A DNA stretch of 64,000 nucleotides from Actinomycetales bacterium (GTDB lineage Bacteria > Actinomycetota > Actinomycetes > Actinomycetales > Dermatophilaceae), in NCBI GenBank assembly GCA_016710645.1, contig JADJVI010000032.1, forward strand, positions 1 to 64,000. The letters are read 5' to 3'. The notes under the pieces were generated by a model. The model saw nothing but the letters and a program-made list of their open reading frames with translations, was not told where the DNA came from and searched no databases. Position numbers and translations under genes: made by a program. The stretch's first letter is position 1, and each line of letters begins with the position of its first letter. Shown here piece by piece: positions 44,501 through 52,466 of the stretch.

Positions 44501-45513
44501 TGCGGGGCGAAGACCCGATGTTGCTCGGCGGCCGAGAGCCGGGCGAACAGCGGCACGATCTCGGTGTCGGGCAGGCGCAGGCCGGTCAAGGCTTCGGCGG
44601 CGTCGCGGATCTCGCGCTCGCCCGAGAGGAAGACGAGGATGTCATGGGCGGCCACCTCGTCATGCCCGGACGCCTCGGTCCAGAGCTCCTCGACCGCCTC
44701 GACGATGCCCGTCACCTGGTCGACTTCGACCGGCCCGGTGGGCTCCTCGCGTAGCAGCGGCCGATAGCGCACCTCCACGGGATAGGTGCGCCCGGACACT
44801 TCGACGATAGGCGCGGGTCGACCTGCTGCGTCGGCGAAGTGGCGCGCGAACCGCTCGGGGTCGATGGTCGCCGAGGTGACGATGACCTTGAGGTCGGGCC
44901 GGCGGGGCAGCAGTTGTTTGAGGTAGCCGAGGATGAAGTCGATATTGAGGCTGCGCTCGTGGGCCTCGTCGATGATGAGGGTGTCGTACCGGCGCAGATC
45001 GCGGTCACGCTGCAACTCGGCCAGCAGGATGCCGTCGGTCATGACCTTGACCAGGGTGTCGCGCGAGCTCTCGTCGGCGAACCGCACCTGATAGCCGACC
45101 ACCCCGCCCAGGGGCACCTCGAGTTCCTCGGCCAGTCGCTCGGCCACCGCTCGCGCCGCGATCCGCCGCGGTTGGGTGTGCCCGATCGTGCCGTTGATCC
45201 CGCGCCCGAGTTCCAGGCAGATCTTCGGCAACTGGGTCGTCTTGCCCGAGCCCGTCTCCCCCGCGACGACGACCACCTGATGATCGCGAATCGCCGCAGC
45301 GATCTCGTCGTGCCGCTGCACGACTGGGAGGTGGTCGGGGTAGCGGATCGGGGGCACGGACGCCGCGCGTCGCTCTCGTCGCGCGGCCCGTTCGGCCCGG
45401 TATGCCGTGTGGTCGCCTCGCCGGCGCGGGGGTCTGCGCCGGACATTGGACCCGGACCCGGCTGCGCCAACCGAGCCGGCGGACCCACCGGTATCCCGGG
45501 CAGCAGAGGACAT
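41599..45513 (-). CDS. hrpA: ATP-dependent RNA helicase HrpA (DEAH-box)
   Basis: A 1,304-residue DEAH helicase, full length for HrpA. The first 55 residues are basic. Walker A is VVVAGETGSGKTTQLPKI, the DEAH box is TLIIDEAHERSLNIDF, motif III is VTSATID, and motif VI is ATQRAGRCGRV. Winged-helix and OB domains follow, then a long C-terminal region of about 500 residues with the HrpA-specific DUF3418 (SERGIGPAEGPLTEVLA and RLRDIQRYLMAVRHRLDKAP). E. coli HrpA rescues stalled ribosomes on mRNA; the same role here is inference. No overlapping neighbours suggest an operon. Confidence 0.94.
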   Translation of the reverse strand: MSSAARDTGGSAGSVGAAGSGSNVRRRPPRRRGDHTAYRAERAARRERRAASVPPIRYPDHLPVVQRHDEIAAAIRDHQVVVVAGETGSGKTTQLPKICLELGRGINGTIGHTQPRRIAARAVAERLAEELEVPLGGVVGYQVRFADESSRDTLVKVMTDGILLAELQRDRDLRRYDTLIIDEAHERSLNIDFILGYLKQLLPRRPDLKVIVTSATIDPERFARHFADAAGRPAPIVEVSGRTYPVEVRYRPLLREEPTGPVEVDQVTGIVEAVEELWTEASGHDEVAAHDILVFLSGEREIRDAAEALTGLRLPDTEIVPLFARLSAAEQHRVFAPHAGRRVVLATNVAETSLTVPGIRYVVDTGTARISRYSQRTKMQRLPIEPVSQASATQRAGRCGRVADGVCIRLYAEQDFLERPAFTDPEILRTNLASVILQMRTLDLGDISAFPFVDAPDSRQIADGMALLSELGAVDHAGGVTADGKEIARLPVDPRLARMLLEADRLGCLREVIVIVAALSIQDPRERPLDKQEQAAASHRRFADPHSDFVAYLNLWAYLQDQQKVFSGNAFRRLCKGEFLHYLRIREWQDLVGQLRQATRSAGLATARDPWPETIDSDAVHRALLAGLLGHVGVWDEARRDFLGARGARFAIAPGSVLRSRPPQVVMAGELVETTRLWARTVARIDPVWAEQAGAHLVKRQYSEPRWSARRGSAVATERVTLYGIPLVVGRTVALGAVDRELARELFIRHALVEGDWTTRHAFFHANRALLERLSEWEARARRRDIVVDDEVLVAFYDERIPAGVVSARHFDTWWKKASRRTPDLLTFTEDLLVRDSADAVDPHAFPSTWRQGDLELAVTYQFEPGAAADGVTVHVPLAVLNRAVDAGFDWQVPGLREELVAALLRTLPKPIRRLLVPVPEHAAATVRVMSERGIGPAEGPLTEVLARLLRETHGVSIAASDWDVDRLPAHLRMTFVAERSDGGAVASAGSIAALQELVAPQLRRQVASAAGALRRVGLRSWDIDVVPEVHESQSQGTLVRGYPALVDHGDSVALEVLPTAAEAAAEHHLGVRRLLLLNTVPPWKQVLGRLSNTQKLALGHNPHGSIPALLEDALACAVDAIVAERIHHPPRTRAEFDAALQAVRSHVAARVIQVVDLVEPILASHLAVIRTVDGMSSPQVADLVSDVRAQLVELIRPGFLADAGMARLRDIQRYLMAVRHRLDKAPAELTRDRTRMDEVLRIESSYAVLLERLRPAQRGAPEVAEIAWMIEELRVSLFAQGLGTAYPVSAKRIQRALAAIVVE

Positions 45514-45543
45514 CCCGACAGGATAGGCGCGCGGCAGCGGCGG

Positions 45544-46482
45544 TCAGCGCAGCGCAGTGAGGGTGACGAATGAATAGCCGGCCGCGCGCAGCCGGCTGAT
45601 GACAGAGGGCAGCGCATCGGCATCGAGGGTGCTGTTGTCGGTCGGGTGTCCACCGAGGTGCATGAGGACGATCTCGCCCGGTCGCTGGGCCGCGACGACC
45701 CGATCGGCGACCCTGGCGGCCGACTGTCCACCCGACGTGCCCTGCCAGCCAAGGCTGTCGACCGTCCACCCCACCGCGAGGTAGCCATCGGCGTTGACCA
45801 GGGCCAGGGAATGCTTCGACGACTCCCCGAACGGGAACCGGAAGAACGGTCGGGCTTCCCCGCCGCCGGCCTGCGAGATCGCCGCCCGGGTCCGCGTCAA
45901 CTGGGACTGCACCAGGGCATCGGCGAGTTGTGGGAGGTGGGGGTGGTCCCAGGAGTGGTTGCCCACCGGCCCGATCGACGCGAATTGGCGGATCAACCCT
46001 GGGTTGGCCTCGGCGAAACGCCCGGTCACGAAGAACGAGGCGGGCACACCTTGGGCACGCAGCGTGTCGACGATGCGCTGGGCACCCCTGGCGTCGGCTC
46101 CGCCGTCGAAGGTCAAGGCGACGACCTTGGCCGACCCGGGGATGGTCGTCACGATCTTCCCGGCATACGGACCGATTCCGGCTAAGGGCGAGGTGGGTTT
46201 GGCCGGCATGGTCGCGGAGGAGGTCCGCGGCGGACTGGGCGTAGGCGTCGGGGTCGGGCGGGCTGACGTCGTGGCGACAGCGCTGCCCGCCGTGCTGGAC
46301 GTCGGCGTCGCCGACGTCGACGCCACCGCGGTAGGCGAGGTCGACGGCATACCCGCCGACGCGGAGGCGGACACCTCGGGGGGTGAGGTACGGGCTGCGG
46401 ATCCGTCGGGTCCGGACGCCGAGCACCCACCTGCCGCGACGATGACCCCCACGGTCAGGACGAGCGCTGCGAGCCGCCTCAT
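45544..46482 (-). CDS. Polysaccharide deacetylase lipoprotein (NodB domain)
   Basis: A 312-residue exported protein. The N-terminus MRRLAALVLTVGVIVAAGGC is a lipoprotein signal peptide with lipobox AAGGC (Cys about 20). A Ser/Thr/Pro-rich linker covers residues 21-105. The NodB domain has VVALTFDGGADARGAQ (metal and catalytic Asp), GNHSWDHPHLPQL (metal His residues) and RFPFGES with VGWTVDSLGW, ending at GEIVLMHLGGHPT. These metal-dependent enzymes remove N-acetyl groups from glycans such as peptidoglycan. The GGAD form in place of DGPD occurs in other Gram-positive members. The substrate cannot be told from sequence. Confidence 0.9.
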   Translation of the reverse strand: MRRLAALVLTVGVIVAAGGCSASGPDGSAARTSPPEVSASASAGMPSTSPTAVASTSATPTSSTAGSAVATTSARPTPTPTPSPPRTSSATMPAKPTSPLAGIGPYAGKIVTTIPGSAKVVALTFDGGADARGAQRIVDTLRAQGVPASFFVTGRFAEANPGLIRQFASIGPVGNHSWDHPHLPQLADALVQSQLTRTRAAISQAGGGEARPFFRFPFGESSKHSLALVNADGYLAVGWTVDSLGWQGTSGGQSAARVADRVVAAQRPGEIVLMHLGGHPTDNSTLDADALPSVISRLRAAGYSFVTLTALR

Positions 46483-46498
46483 AGCTCCATCATGCGCT

Positions 46499-46532
46499 CA
46501 GGGCGCCGTTCCCGAAGCGGAACGGCGCCCTG
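46499..46532 (-). terminator. Hairpin terminator downstream of metY
   Basis: CAGGGCGCCGTTCC (46499-46512) and GGAACGGCGCCCTG (46519-46532) form a perfect 14-bp stem with a 6-nt loop, 22 bases beyond the metY stop codon and before the deacetylase start (46482). Confidence 0.8.
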
Positions 46533-46554
46533 TTGCGCAGACTTGGCCGACCGG

Positions 46555-47871
46555 TCAGCCTGCCGCGGCGGCAGCGAAGCCCTGATCGAGGTCGGCGAGG
46601 ATGTCGTCGATGTGCTCGATGCCGACGGCGAGCCGGACCAGCCCGGGCGTCACGCCGGCGGAGAGCCGGTCAGCGTCGCTGCCCTGCGAGTGGGTCGTCG
46701 AGGCCGGGTGGATGACCAGCGAGCGCACGTCGCCGATGTTGGCCACGTGCGAGTGCAAGGTGAGCGCCTCGACAAAGGTCTTGCCCGCCTCGACGCCCCC
46801 GGCGATCTCGAAGGCGAGCACCGCGCCCGATCCCTGCGGGCAGTACTTCTGGGCCTTGTCATACTGGTCGTTTCCTGGCAGCGACGCCCAGCGCACCGAC
46901 TCGACCTGGGGGTGGGCCTGCAGGTAGTCGGCCACCTTGCGGGCGTTGTCCAGGTGCCGCTCCATCCGCAGGCTGAGGGTTTCGACGCCCTGCGAGATGA
47001 GGAAGGCATTGAACGGCGAGGCCGCCGGCCCGAGGTCGCGCAACAACTGCACGCGCGCCTTGAGGATGAAGGCGAGGTTGGCCCCCAGCGCACTGCCCAC
47101 CCCGAGGTCCCGAGCGAAGACCAGCCCGTGATAGCTCTCCTCCGGGGTGTTGTAGTTGGGGTAGCGCTCGGGGTCCTTGGCGAAGTCGAAGGTGCCACCG
47201 TCGACGATGACGCCCGCGATCGACGTGCCGTGCCCCCCGAGGTACTTCGTCGCCGAGTGGACGACGAAGTCGGCGCCCCACTCCAGCGGCCGGATGAGGT
47301 AGGGCGTTGCGATGGTGTTGTCGACGATCAGCGGCACCCCGGCCTCGTGGGCCACCGCCGCGATCGCCTCGATGTCCAGGACCTCGACCTTGGGGTTGGA
47401 GATGCTCTCGCCGAAGAACAGCTTGGTGTTGGGCCGCACCGCGTCACGCCAGGCCTGCGGGTCGTTGGGGTTGTCGACGAAGGTGACATCGATGCCGTAC
47501 TTGGGCAGGGTGAACTTCAGCAGGTTGAAGGTGCCGCCGTAGAGGCTGGGTGAGGCGACGACATGGCTGCCGGCCTCGGCGATGTTGAGGATGGCCAGGG
47601 TCTCGGCCGCCTGTCCGGAGGCCACGAGCAGCGCGCCGACACCGCCCTCCAGGGCGGCGATGCGCTGCTCGACGACATCGGTCGTCGGGTTCATCAGCCG
47701 GGTGTAGATGTTGCCGAATTCCTTCAGCGCGAACAGGTTTGCCGCGTGGTTAGTGTCCTTGAAGACGTAGGACGTGGTCTGGTAGATCGGCAGGGCCCGC
47801 GCTCCGGTCGCGCTGTCGGCCGACTGCCCGGCGTGGATCTGGCGGGTCTCGAACTTCCAGGTGTCACTCAT
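46555..47871 (-). CDS. metY: O-acetylhomoserine sulfhydrylase (aminocarboxypropyltransferase)
   Basis: MetY makes homocysteine from O-acetylhomoserine and sulfide, a PLP enzyme of the Cys/Met metabolism family. The 438-residue protein starts at ATG 47871 (MSDTWKFETRQIHAGQ) behind a GAGGAAGG site. Key parts are YTRLMNPTTDVVEQRIAALEGG, ASGQAAETLAILN, VDNTIATPYLIRPLEWGAD and the PLP lysine in VHSATKYLGGHGTSI; the end shows SLVIHPASTTHSQ. Its 438-residue length is typical of MetY rather than the shorter MetB/MetC. A SAM-IV riboswitch lies 160 bases upstream. The longer frame to 48051 crosses the leader and is not coding. Confidence 0.95.
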   Translation of the reverse strand: MSDTWKFETRQIHAGQSADSATGARALPIYQTTSYVFKDTNHAANLFALKEFGNIYTRLMNPTTDVVEQRIAALEGGVGALLVASGQAAETLAILNIAEAGSHVVASPSLYGGTFNLLKFTLPKYGIDVTFVDNPNDPQAWRDAVRPNTKLFFGESISNPKVEVLDIEAIAAVAHEAGVPLIVDNTIATPYLIRPLEWGADFVVHSATKYLGGHGTSIAGVIVDGGTFDFAKDPERYPNYNTPEESYHGLVFARDLGVGSALGANLAFILKARVQLLRDLGPAASPFNAFLISQGVETLSLRMERHLDNARKVADYLQAHPQVESVRWASLPGNDQYDKAQKYCPQGSGAVLAFEIAGGVEAGKTFVEALTLHSHVANIGDVRSLVIHPASTTHSQGSDADRLSAGVTPGLVRLAVGIEHIDDILADLDQGFAAAAAG

Positions 47872-48033
47872 CGGTGCTGCCTTCCTCGTGTCGCACAGGG
47901 CAACTGCCCAGGGGTATGCCGTGCCACCGAGGGTTCGCGACGCTCTCGCGCCGACGCACCACCCGAGGGGACGGTGCGGGAGGGTCCCGCGCTTGCCGGT
48001 ATGCCGTGAGGGGACCTCACTGCCCACCGACCT

Positions 48034-48124
48034 GGTCCTCACCCGGGGCACCCCACCGCGGAGGAGGGTTGCCGGCCAGCGAGCCGGGGCTTATCGCTGA
48101 CGCTCTTGACCTGTTCCGACCATA
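48034..48124 (-). ncRNA. SAM-IV riboswitch upstream of metY
   Basis: The minus strand carries GGTCAAGAGCGTCAGCG, ATAAGCCCCGGCTCGCTGG, CCGGCAACCCTCC and CGCGGTGGGGTGCCCCGGGT, the second copy of the SAM-IV core found before metX. Differences between the copies fall at paired positions (for example GCTTGCTGG against GCTCGCTGG with matching partners) or in loops. The metY copy ends about 160 bases before the ATG, leaving room for an expression platform with its own hairpins, unlike metX. Two motif copies of GGTATGCCGTG lie in that leader at about 47913 and 47998. Confidence 0.92.
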
Positions 48125-48212
48125 CGTGGGGCCTGGTGGGCTGGTCAGCAGCGTCTTGGATCGTGGACGCTCGAGTCACCAGGTGATCTCGTCGAACGGC
48201 GAGAATGGGGAC

Positions 48213-49256
48213 ATGACCTACCGAGCCGACGAATACCGCGCCGCCACCGACCGCTACGACCGCCTCCCCTACCGCCGGTGCGGGCGCAGCGGGCTGGACC
48301 TGCCGGTCGTGTCACTCGGCTTGTGGCACAACTTCGGCGACGATGTGCCCCTGGAGCGCCAGCAGGCCATCCTGCGCCGCGCCTTCGACCTGGGCGTCAC
48401 CCACTTCGACCTGGCGAACAACTACGGCCCGCCCTATGGCTCGGCCGAACGCAACTTCGGCACCCTCTTCGCGCGCGACTTCCGGCCCTACCGCGACGAG
48501 CTGATCCTCTCGACCAAGGCCGGTTATGACATGTGGCCGGGGCCCTACGGTCAGGGCGGGGGCTCACGCAAATACCTGCTCGCGTCGCTGGACCAGTCTC
48601 TGGCCCGGATGGGCGTCGACTATGTCGACATCTTCTACAGCCACCGTTTCGACGCGACGACCCCGCTGGAGGAGACCCTGGGGGCGCTCGACTCGGCCGT
48701 GCGCGCGGGCAAGGCTCTCTATGTCGGCATCTCGTCCTACTCCGGTGAGCGCACCCGCGAGGCGGTCGCGATCCTGCGCGAGATGGGCACGCCACTGCTC
48801 ATTCACCAGCCGTCCTACTCCATGCTCAACCGCTGGATCGAGCGCGACCTGCTCGACGTGCTCGGCGAAACGGGGGTGGGTTGTATCGCCTTCTCACCGC
48901 TGGCCCAGGGCATGCTCACCAACAAGTACCTCGGCGGGATTCCCGCGGATTCCCGTGCGGCGCAAGGAAAGTCGCTCGACCCGGCGCTGCTGACCGACGC
49001 CGCCCTGACCCACATCCGGGCGCTCAACGACATCGCCGCAGCCCGCGGGCAGTCGCTGGCGCAGCTCGCCCTGGCGTGGGCCTTGCGTGACCAGCGAGTC
49101 ACGTCCGTGCTCATCGGAGCCTCCAGCGTGGCTCAGCTTGAGGACTCGCTCGCGGCGACGACAAATCTGGACTTCACCGACGACGAGCTCGCGGTCATCG
49201 ATGCGCACGCGGTCGAGTCGGGGATCAACCTCTGGGCATCCTCCTCCGCGCACTAG
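48213..49256 (+). CDS. Aldo/keto reductase (YghZ-like)
   Basis: A 347-residue NADPH-dependent aldo/keto reductase. The catalytic tetrad is visible: Asp in HFDLANNYGPPYGSAE with Tyr of NNYG, Lys in ILSTKAGYDMWPGPYG, and His in DIFYSHRFD. YDMWPGPYGQGGGSRKYL is characteristic of the YghZ group, which reduces L-glyceraldehyde 3-phosphate or methylglyoxal. The nucleotide-binding end is VTSVLIGASSVAQLEDSL. ATG at 48213 (MTYRADEYRAATDRYDRL) is used; upstream codons read through the metY leader. Its stop lies inside a terminator hairpin. Confidence 0.93.
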   Translation: MTYRADEYRAATDRYDRLPYRRCGRSGLDLPVVSLGLWHNFGDDVPLERQQAILRRAFDLGVTHFDLANNYGPPYGSAERNFGTLFARDFRPYRDELILSTKAGYDMWPGPYGQGGGSRKYLLASLDQSLARMGVDYVDIFYSHRFDATTPLEETLGALDSAVRAGKALYVGISSYSGERTREAVAILREMGTPLLIHQPSYSMLNRWIERDLLDVLGETGVGCIAFSPLAQGMLTNKYLGGIPADSRAAQGKSLDPALLTDAALTHIRALNDIAAARGQSLAQLALAWALRDQRVTSVLIGASSVAQLEDSLAATTNLDFTDDELAVIDAHAVESGINLWASSSAH

Positions 49257-49288
49257 CCAGCCCGGCTCGGCGGATCCGGGCTGGCTAG
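49253..49288 (+). terminator. Hairpin terminator overlapping the aldo/keto reductase stop
   Basis: CTAGCCAGCCCGG (49253-49265) and CCGGGCTGGCTAG (49276-49288) form a perfect 13-bp stem. The stop codon TAG lies in the first arm. The next gene starts at 49298, 10 bases after the hairpin. Confidence 0.8.
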
Positions 49289-49297
49289 ACTCCGAGC

Positions 49298-49957
49298 GTG
49301 GCCGACGACCTGCCTGCGGATGCGCGGAGGGTGCAAGTCCGGCGCTTCTTCGGGTTGTTCGGCGGGGTCCTCGATCGGTCGACGGTGGGTGTGCTCGTCC
49401 TGGCCGTCCTCTTCGCGGGAACAGGCGCCGCAGGTGGCTGGTCGGGAGCCGAAGCCCAGGAGAATGCGCTCGTGTCCGCCGAGCCCGGTGCCGCCGTCAC
49501 GGCTGACCCGCTCACCGTGACGATCAAGAAGGCGTATGTCGCCGACGCCATCCCGAGCCTGGCTCCGGCCCGACCGGGATCGCGCTTCGTCCTGGTCACG
49601 GTGACCGTGGAGAACACGTCCCCTCGGCCGGTAGACGCTCGCACCAGCGCAGCCAGTTTTCAGGTGGCCCTCCCCGGGCTGCGGCAATTCGGTCGACCTG
49701 TGTCCCCGGAAGCCGCCCGGCCGGACGTGGTGCGCGCCATCGATGCGACCCCGCTGGGCGCCCTCCAGCCCGGCGTCGTGCAGAACCTCGCCCTGGTGTG
49801 GGAGCAAGACGCCGCGCAAGAAGTTCCGCAGCAGGTATCGATCGTCGTCGTCGGGCACACCTGGCGGGTGTCCGCCCTCGACGGGTCACGGCAGTGGTTC
49901 GATCCGACGCCAGCGGCGACTGTCGAGCTGCCCCTGGCCCCACTACCGGCGGTCTGA
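49298..49957 (+). CDS. Small anchored extracytoplasmic protein of unknown function (first of three)
   Basis: A 219-residue protein from GTG at 49298. After about 28 cytoplasmic residues (RRVQVRRFFGLFGGVLDR) comes one membrane helix (TVGVLVLAVLFAGTGAAG). The rest is an exported beta-rich domain with SRFVLVTVTVENTSPRPVD, a DUF4352-like (telokin-like Ig) pattern: a conserved VTVTVENTS strand follows a short TVTIKKAYVAD segment. No catalytic residues are apparent. It is followed after one base by the next protein of the same type, so the three probably form an operon with a shared envelope role. I do not recognise a family with certainty. Confidence 0.75.
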   Translation: MADDLPADARRVQVRRFFGLFGGVLDRSTVGVLVLAVLFAGTGAAGGWSGAEAQENALVSAEPGAAVTADPLTVTIKKAYVADAIPSLAPARPGSRFVLVTVTVENTSPRPVDARTSAASFQVALPGLRQFGRPVSPEAARPDVVRAIDATPLGALQPGVVQNLALVWEQDAAQEVPQQVSIVVVGHTWRVSALDGSRQWFDPTPAATVELPLAPLPAV

Positions 49958-49958
49958 G

Positions 49959-50558
49959 ATGACCACTCGGCAGAATGCCGTCACCGGCCTGGTCGTCATC
50001 GCCGCGCTGGCCGCTGGATCCGCGCTCATCTCACGAGTACCCGGGCCGCAGGAGATCGCCCTAGCACCCTTCCTCCATGCGGGCACGGTGGGCGCTCCCA
50101 TCCACCTGCGCACCGGCGAGATCGTCGTTGACGGGGTGCAGGCCAGCACTCAGGTGCGGCAAGGGGCGATCACCGCGAGCACGACCGGGCACTGGCTGGT
50201 CGTCACGCTGCGCTACACCGCCGCTGACACGCCGGCCTCGTTGGCCGGGATGACCGTCCAGAGCCGCGACGGGCGCACCTACTCCCTGGCCCGTCCGTTC
50301 CAGTCCGCGTGCGGCGTCGGGCAACCCGGCGTGACCATCGCGTGCAGTATGCCGTTCGAGCTTGCGCCCGATGCGCTCGAAGGGGCGCACCTGAGGGTTC
50401 CCGCTGCCCTCTTGGGGGGCGGCGAAGGCGACGACATCGCGGATGTGGATCTGGGCATCGACGCCGCGACAGCAGCGCGCCTGGCCGTGGCCACCGAGCC
50501 GGTGCGGATCGAGGCCGTCACCGTGGTCGGCGCCCAGCGGGTTGGGGGCACGCCATGA
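49959..50558 (+). CDS. Small anchored extracytoplasmic protein of unknown function (second of three)
   Basis: This 199-residue protein starts at ATG 49959 (MTTRQNAVTGLVVIAALA), with an N-terminal membrane helix or uncleaved signal (residues 8-28). The exported domain has HWLVVTLRYTAADTPASL, which resembles the strand VLVTVTVENTS of the first protein, and the cysteine pair in SACGVGQPGVTIACSMPFEL. The three proteins share a layout of helix plus about 170-residue beta domain, hinting at duplication followed by strong divergence. Its stop overlaps the next ATG (ATGA at 50555-50558). Confidence 0.75.
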   Translation: MTTRQNAVTGLVVIAALAAGSALISRVPGPQEIALAPFLHAGTVGAPIHLRTGEIVVDGVQASTQVRQGAITASTTGHWLVVTLRYTAADTPASLAGMTVQSRDGRTYSLARPFQSACGVGQPGVTIACSMPFELAPDALEGAHLRVPAALLGGGEGDDIADVDLGIDAATAARLAVATEPVRIEAVTVVGAQRVGGTP

Positions 50559-51205
50559 CATCAGACCCCGCGGCGCGTCACACCGGTCAGCAGCCACCAC
50601 CGTCGTGGTGGCGCCGCAATCGGGTTGCGCTGGTCGCGCTGCTCCCGATGCTCGCCCTCGCGCTGGCAGCGTCGTCCTTTCGCTACGTGTCGATCTATCG
50701 ACCGACCACCTTCGTGGCGGGTCAGGTCGCGACCGGCTCGACCGGGCGCTTCTTGGCGCCCGTGCCCGGTGCGGAGCCGCCGACAACCCGGGACGTGTCC
50801 ATCACCCTCGTCTCGGCGACCCCACATGCGAGCAGCGGCGACCTCAGCGCAGCGAAGGGCACCCGGCTGTGGGAGGTGGAGCTGGAGTTCGCAGCCGATC
50901 CGGGTGTCCCCTTGACCGGCTGCACGATCGAACTCCTGGACGTCGCTGGTCAGGTCTATGGGACGGCCGGGGGCAAGCCGGTGCCGGCGACCGGCCGGGA
51001 CCGCACGGCATACCCCGGGTGTGTTCCTGACGCGACCCCGGGACCGGAGCTCGATCTGGACGGGCGGGTGATCCCCGCGACAGGCCGGCAGCGCCCGGCG
51101 AGCTGGCCCGTCCTGGCGGTCATCGCCATCCCGACCTCTGGCACGCCTGTCGCGGTGCGGATCCATTGGGGCCCACCGGACTACGCGCAGCTGCCGTTAC
51201 CTTGA
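50555..51205 (+). CDS. Small anchored extracytoplasmic protein of unknown function (third of three)
   Basis: A 216-residue protein: a short cytoplasmic lead rich in Pro and Trp (QQPPPSWWRRNRVALVAL), a membrane helix (LLPMLALALAASSFRYV), then an exported domain with RLWEVELEFAADPGVPL and a cysteine pair (GCTIEL, YPGCVPD). The RLWEVELEF strand matches the VVTLRY and VLVTVTV strands of its neighbours. Translationally coupled to the second protein. It runs convergent with, and overlaps by nine bases, the multi-pass membrane protein gene on the other strand (ends 51197). Confidence 0.75.
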   Translation: MTSDPAARHTGQQPPPSWWRRNRVALVALLPMLALALAASSFRYVSIYRPTTFVAGQVATGSTGRFLAPVPGAEPPTTRDVSITLVSATPHASSGDLSAAKGTRLWEVELEFAADPGVPLTGCTIELLDVAGQVYGTAGGKPVPATGRDRTAYPGCVPDATPGPELDLDGRVIPATGRQRPASWPVLAVIAIPTSGTPVAVRIHWGPPDYAQLPLP

Positions 51206-52459
51206 CGCGGCGCGCTGCGCGAGGATGATCCGGTTGACGGCGGCGGCCAGCAACGTCGCGACCAGGACGAAATAGCACCCACGGGCCACCATGCTCACGA
51301 TGGGCTGGTATGCCGCGCCGGCCAGAGCCGCCTGCGGCCCGATCACTCCTCGCGCGATCCACGTGACGGCAGATTGAACGAGCGTCGCGCTGACGAACAC
51401 CAGACAGACCAGGACCATCGGCACGACACCGGCGACTGCGACCTTGCCGATCGCGGTGCGGGTGGACTGGATCGGACTCGTGATCGGTTCCAGCGCATTC
51501 CCGGTCGCGGTCCATAGCGGCTCCGGGAGCCGGTCGGCGAGCCGGCGCAGGGCCGATCGCTCGGGTTCGGGTAGCTCCTCCTCTGCGGCCGGCCGCCCCG
51601 CAGCCGCCCGGGAAGGCGGGGTGAGGGCACCTCCGAGAATGGTGGCGCCCATGGCCAGCCAGGCGACGGGCACGACGACCAGGTCGCCGAGATCTCCGAG
51701 GAGGGCGCCAACCCCGTCACGGATCGCGACGAGCGGCCCGGACACCGGACTCGCCAGCAAGAGCAGGTTTTCCCACCACTCGGTGACGGTCGCCACAACC
51801 ACTCGTGATCGCACCCACTCGGTGATGGCGTCGAGGTGGCTCGCCAACGAAGCGGCGAGGGTGACCATCCAGAGCGCCTCCACGTAGCCACCGAGAGCGG
51901 CCCAGCGCCAGGAGCGGCCGACCAGGCCATATCCGGCGATGACCCGTCGCAGCACCAGCGCGAGCCCAACGATCAGCAGCAACGGCCAACCGGAGGCGAT
52001 GAGTGCTCGGGAGTAGTCCGCAGTGAGGGGTTGCGAGACTGCCTCGTCGAGGGTGGTGTCATGGACGAACTGCACGGTGTCGTCACGGAGCAAGCCCTGG
52101 GTGCTGTAGACCGCGAGGAACGGGATGAGTACGGCCGTCGCGACCTGCCAATGGCTGCGCCAGTCATTCGCCGACCCCGTGCTCGCACCGGCCCAGGGAA
52201 AGGCGGCCAGGCCCTCCCCCGCGACGCGGATCATCACCACGAGGGCGATGAGAGTCAGCAGGGACGCCAACGGCACGAGCAGGACCGCGGCGGTGGGGCT
52301 GCGATCGGAGACCCAGGTCGCCAACCACAGCACACCCATTCGCCCCGCCGCGCCGGCGAGGTAGAGGACCCCAAGAATCGGCCAATGCCGCAACAGAGCC
52401 CGGGCAGTATCGGCGAGGACCTCCCCGACCCCCCTGAAGCCCTGGTGCAGCACACGCAC
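51197..52459 (-). CDS. Multi-pass membrane protein of unknown function
   Basis: A 420-residue protein with about eight to nine hydrophobic segments, including ILGVLYLAGAAGRMGVLWL, VLLVPLASLLTLIALVVMI, LLLIVGLALVLRRVIAGYG, VVPVAWLAMGATILGGALT and MVARGCYFVLVATLLAAAV. An acidic/Arg-rich cytoplasmic loop (AAEEELPEPERSALRRLADR) sits around residues 270-300. I know no function. It faces the three anchored proteins convergently. A link with them is only by position. Its start is 7 bases from the ppk2 stop, so the gene may be co-transcribed from the ppk2 promoter. Confidence 0.75.
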   Translation of the reverse strand: MRVLHQGFRGVGEVLADTARALLRHWPILGVLYLAGAAGRMGVLWLATWVSDRSPTAAVLLVPLASLLTLIALVVMIRVAGEGLAAFPWAGASTGSANDWRSHWQVATAVLIPFLAVYSTQGLLRDDTVQFVHDTTLDEAVSQPLTADYSRALIASGWPLLLIVGLALVLRRVIAGYGLVGRSWRWAALGGYVEALWMVTLAASLASHLDAITEWVRSRVVVATVTEWWENLLLLASPVSGPLVAIRDGVGALLGDLGDLVVVPVAWLAMGATILGGALTPPSRAAAGRPAAEEELPEPERSALRRLADRLPEPLWTATGNALEPITSPIQSTRTAIGKVAVAGVVPMVLVCLVFVSATLVQSAVTWIARGVIGPQAALAGAAYQPIVSMVARGCYFVLVATLLAAAVNRIILAQRAASR

Positions 52460-52466
52460 CCGGTCG

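Noticed and set aside
46555..48051. Extended metY start at 48051
   Set aside because: The added codons run through the SAM-IV leader and end of the riboswitch; the ATG at 47871 has a ribosome site and the conserved N-terminus.
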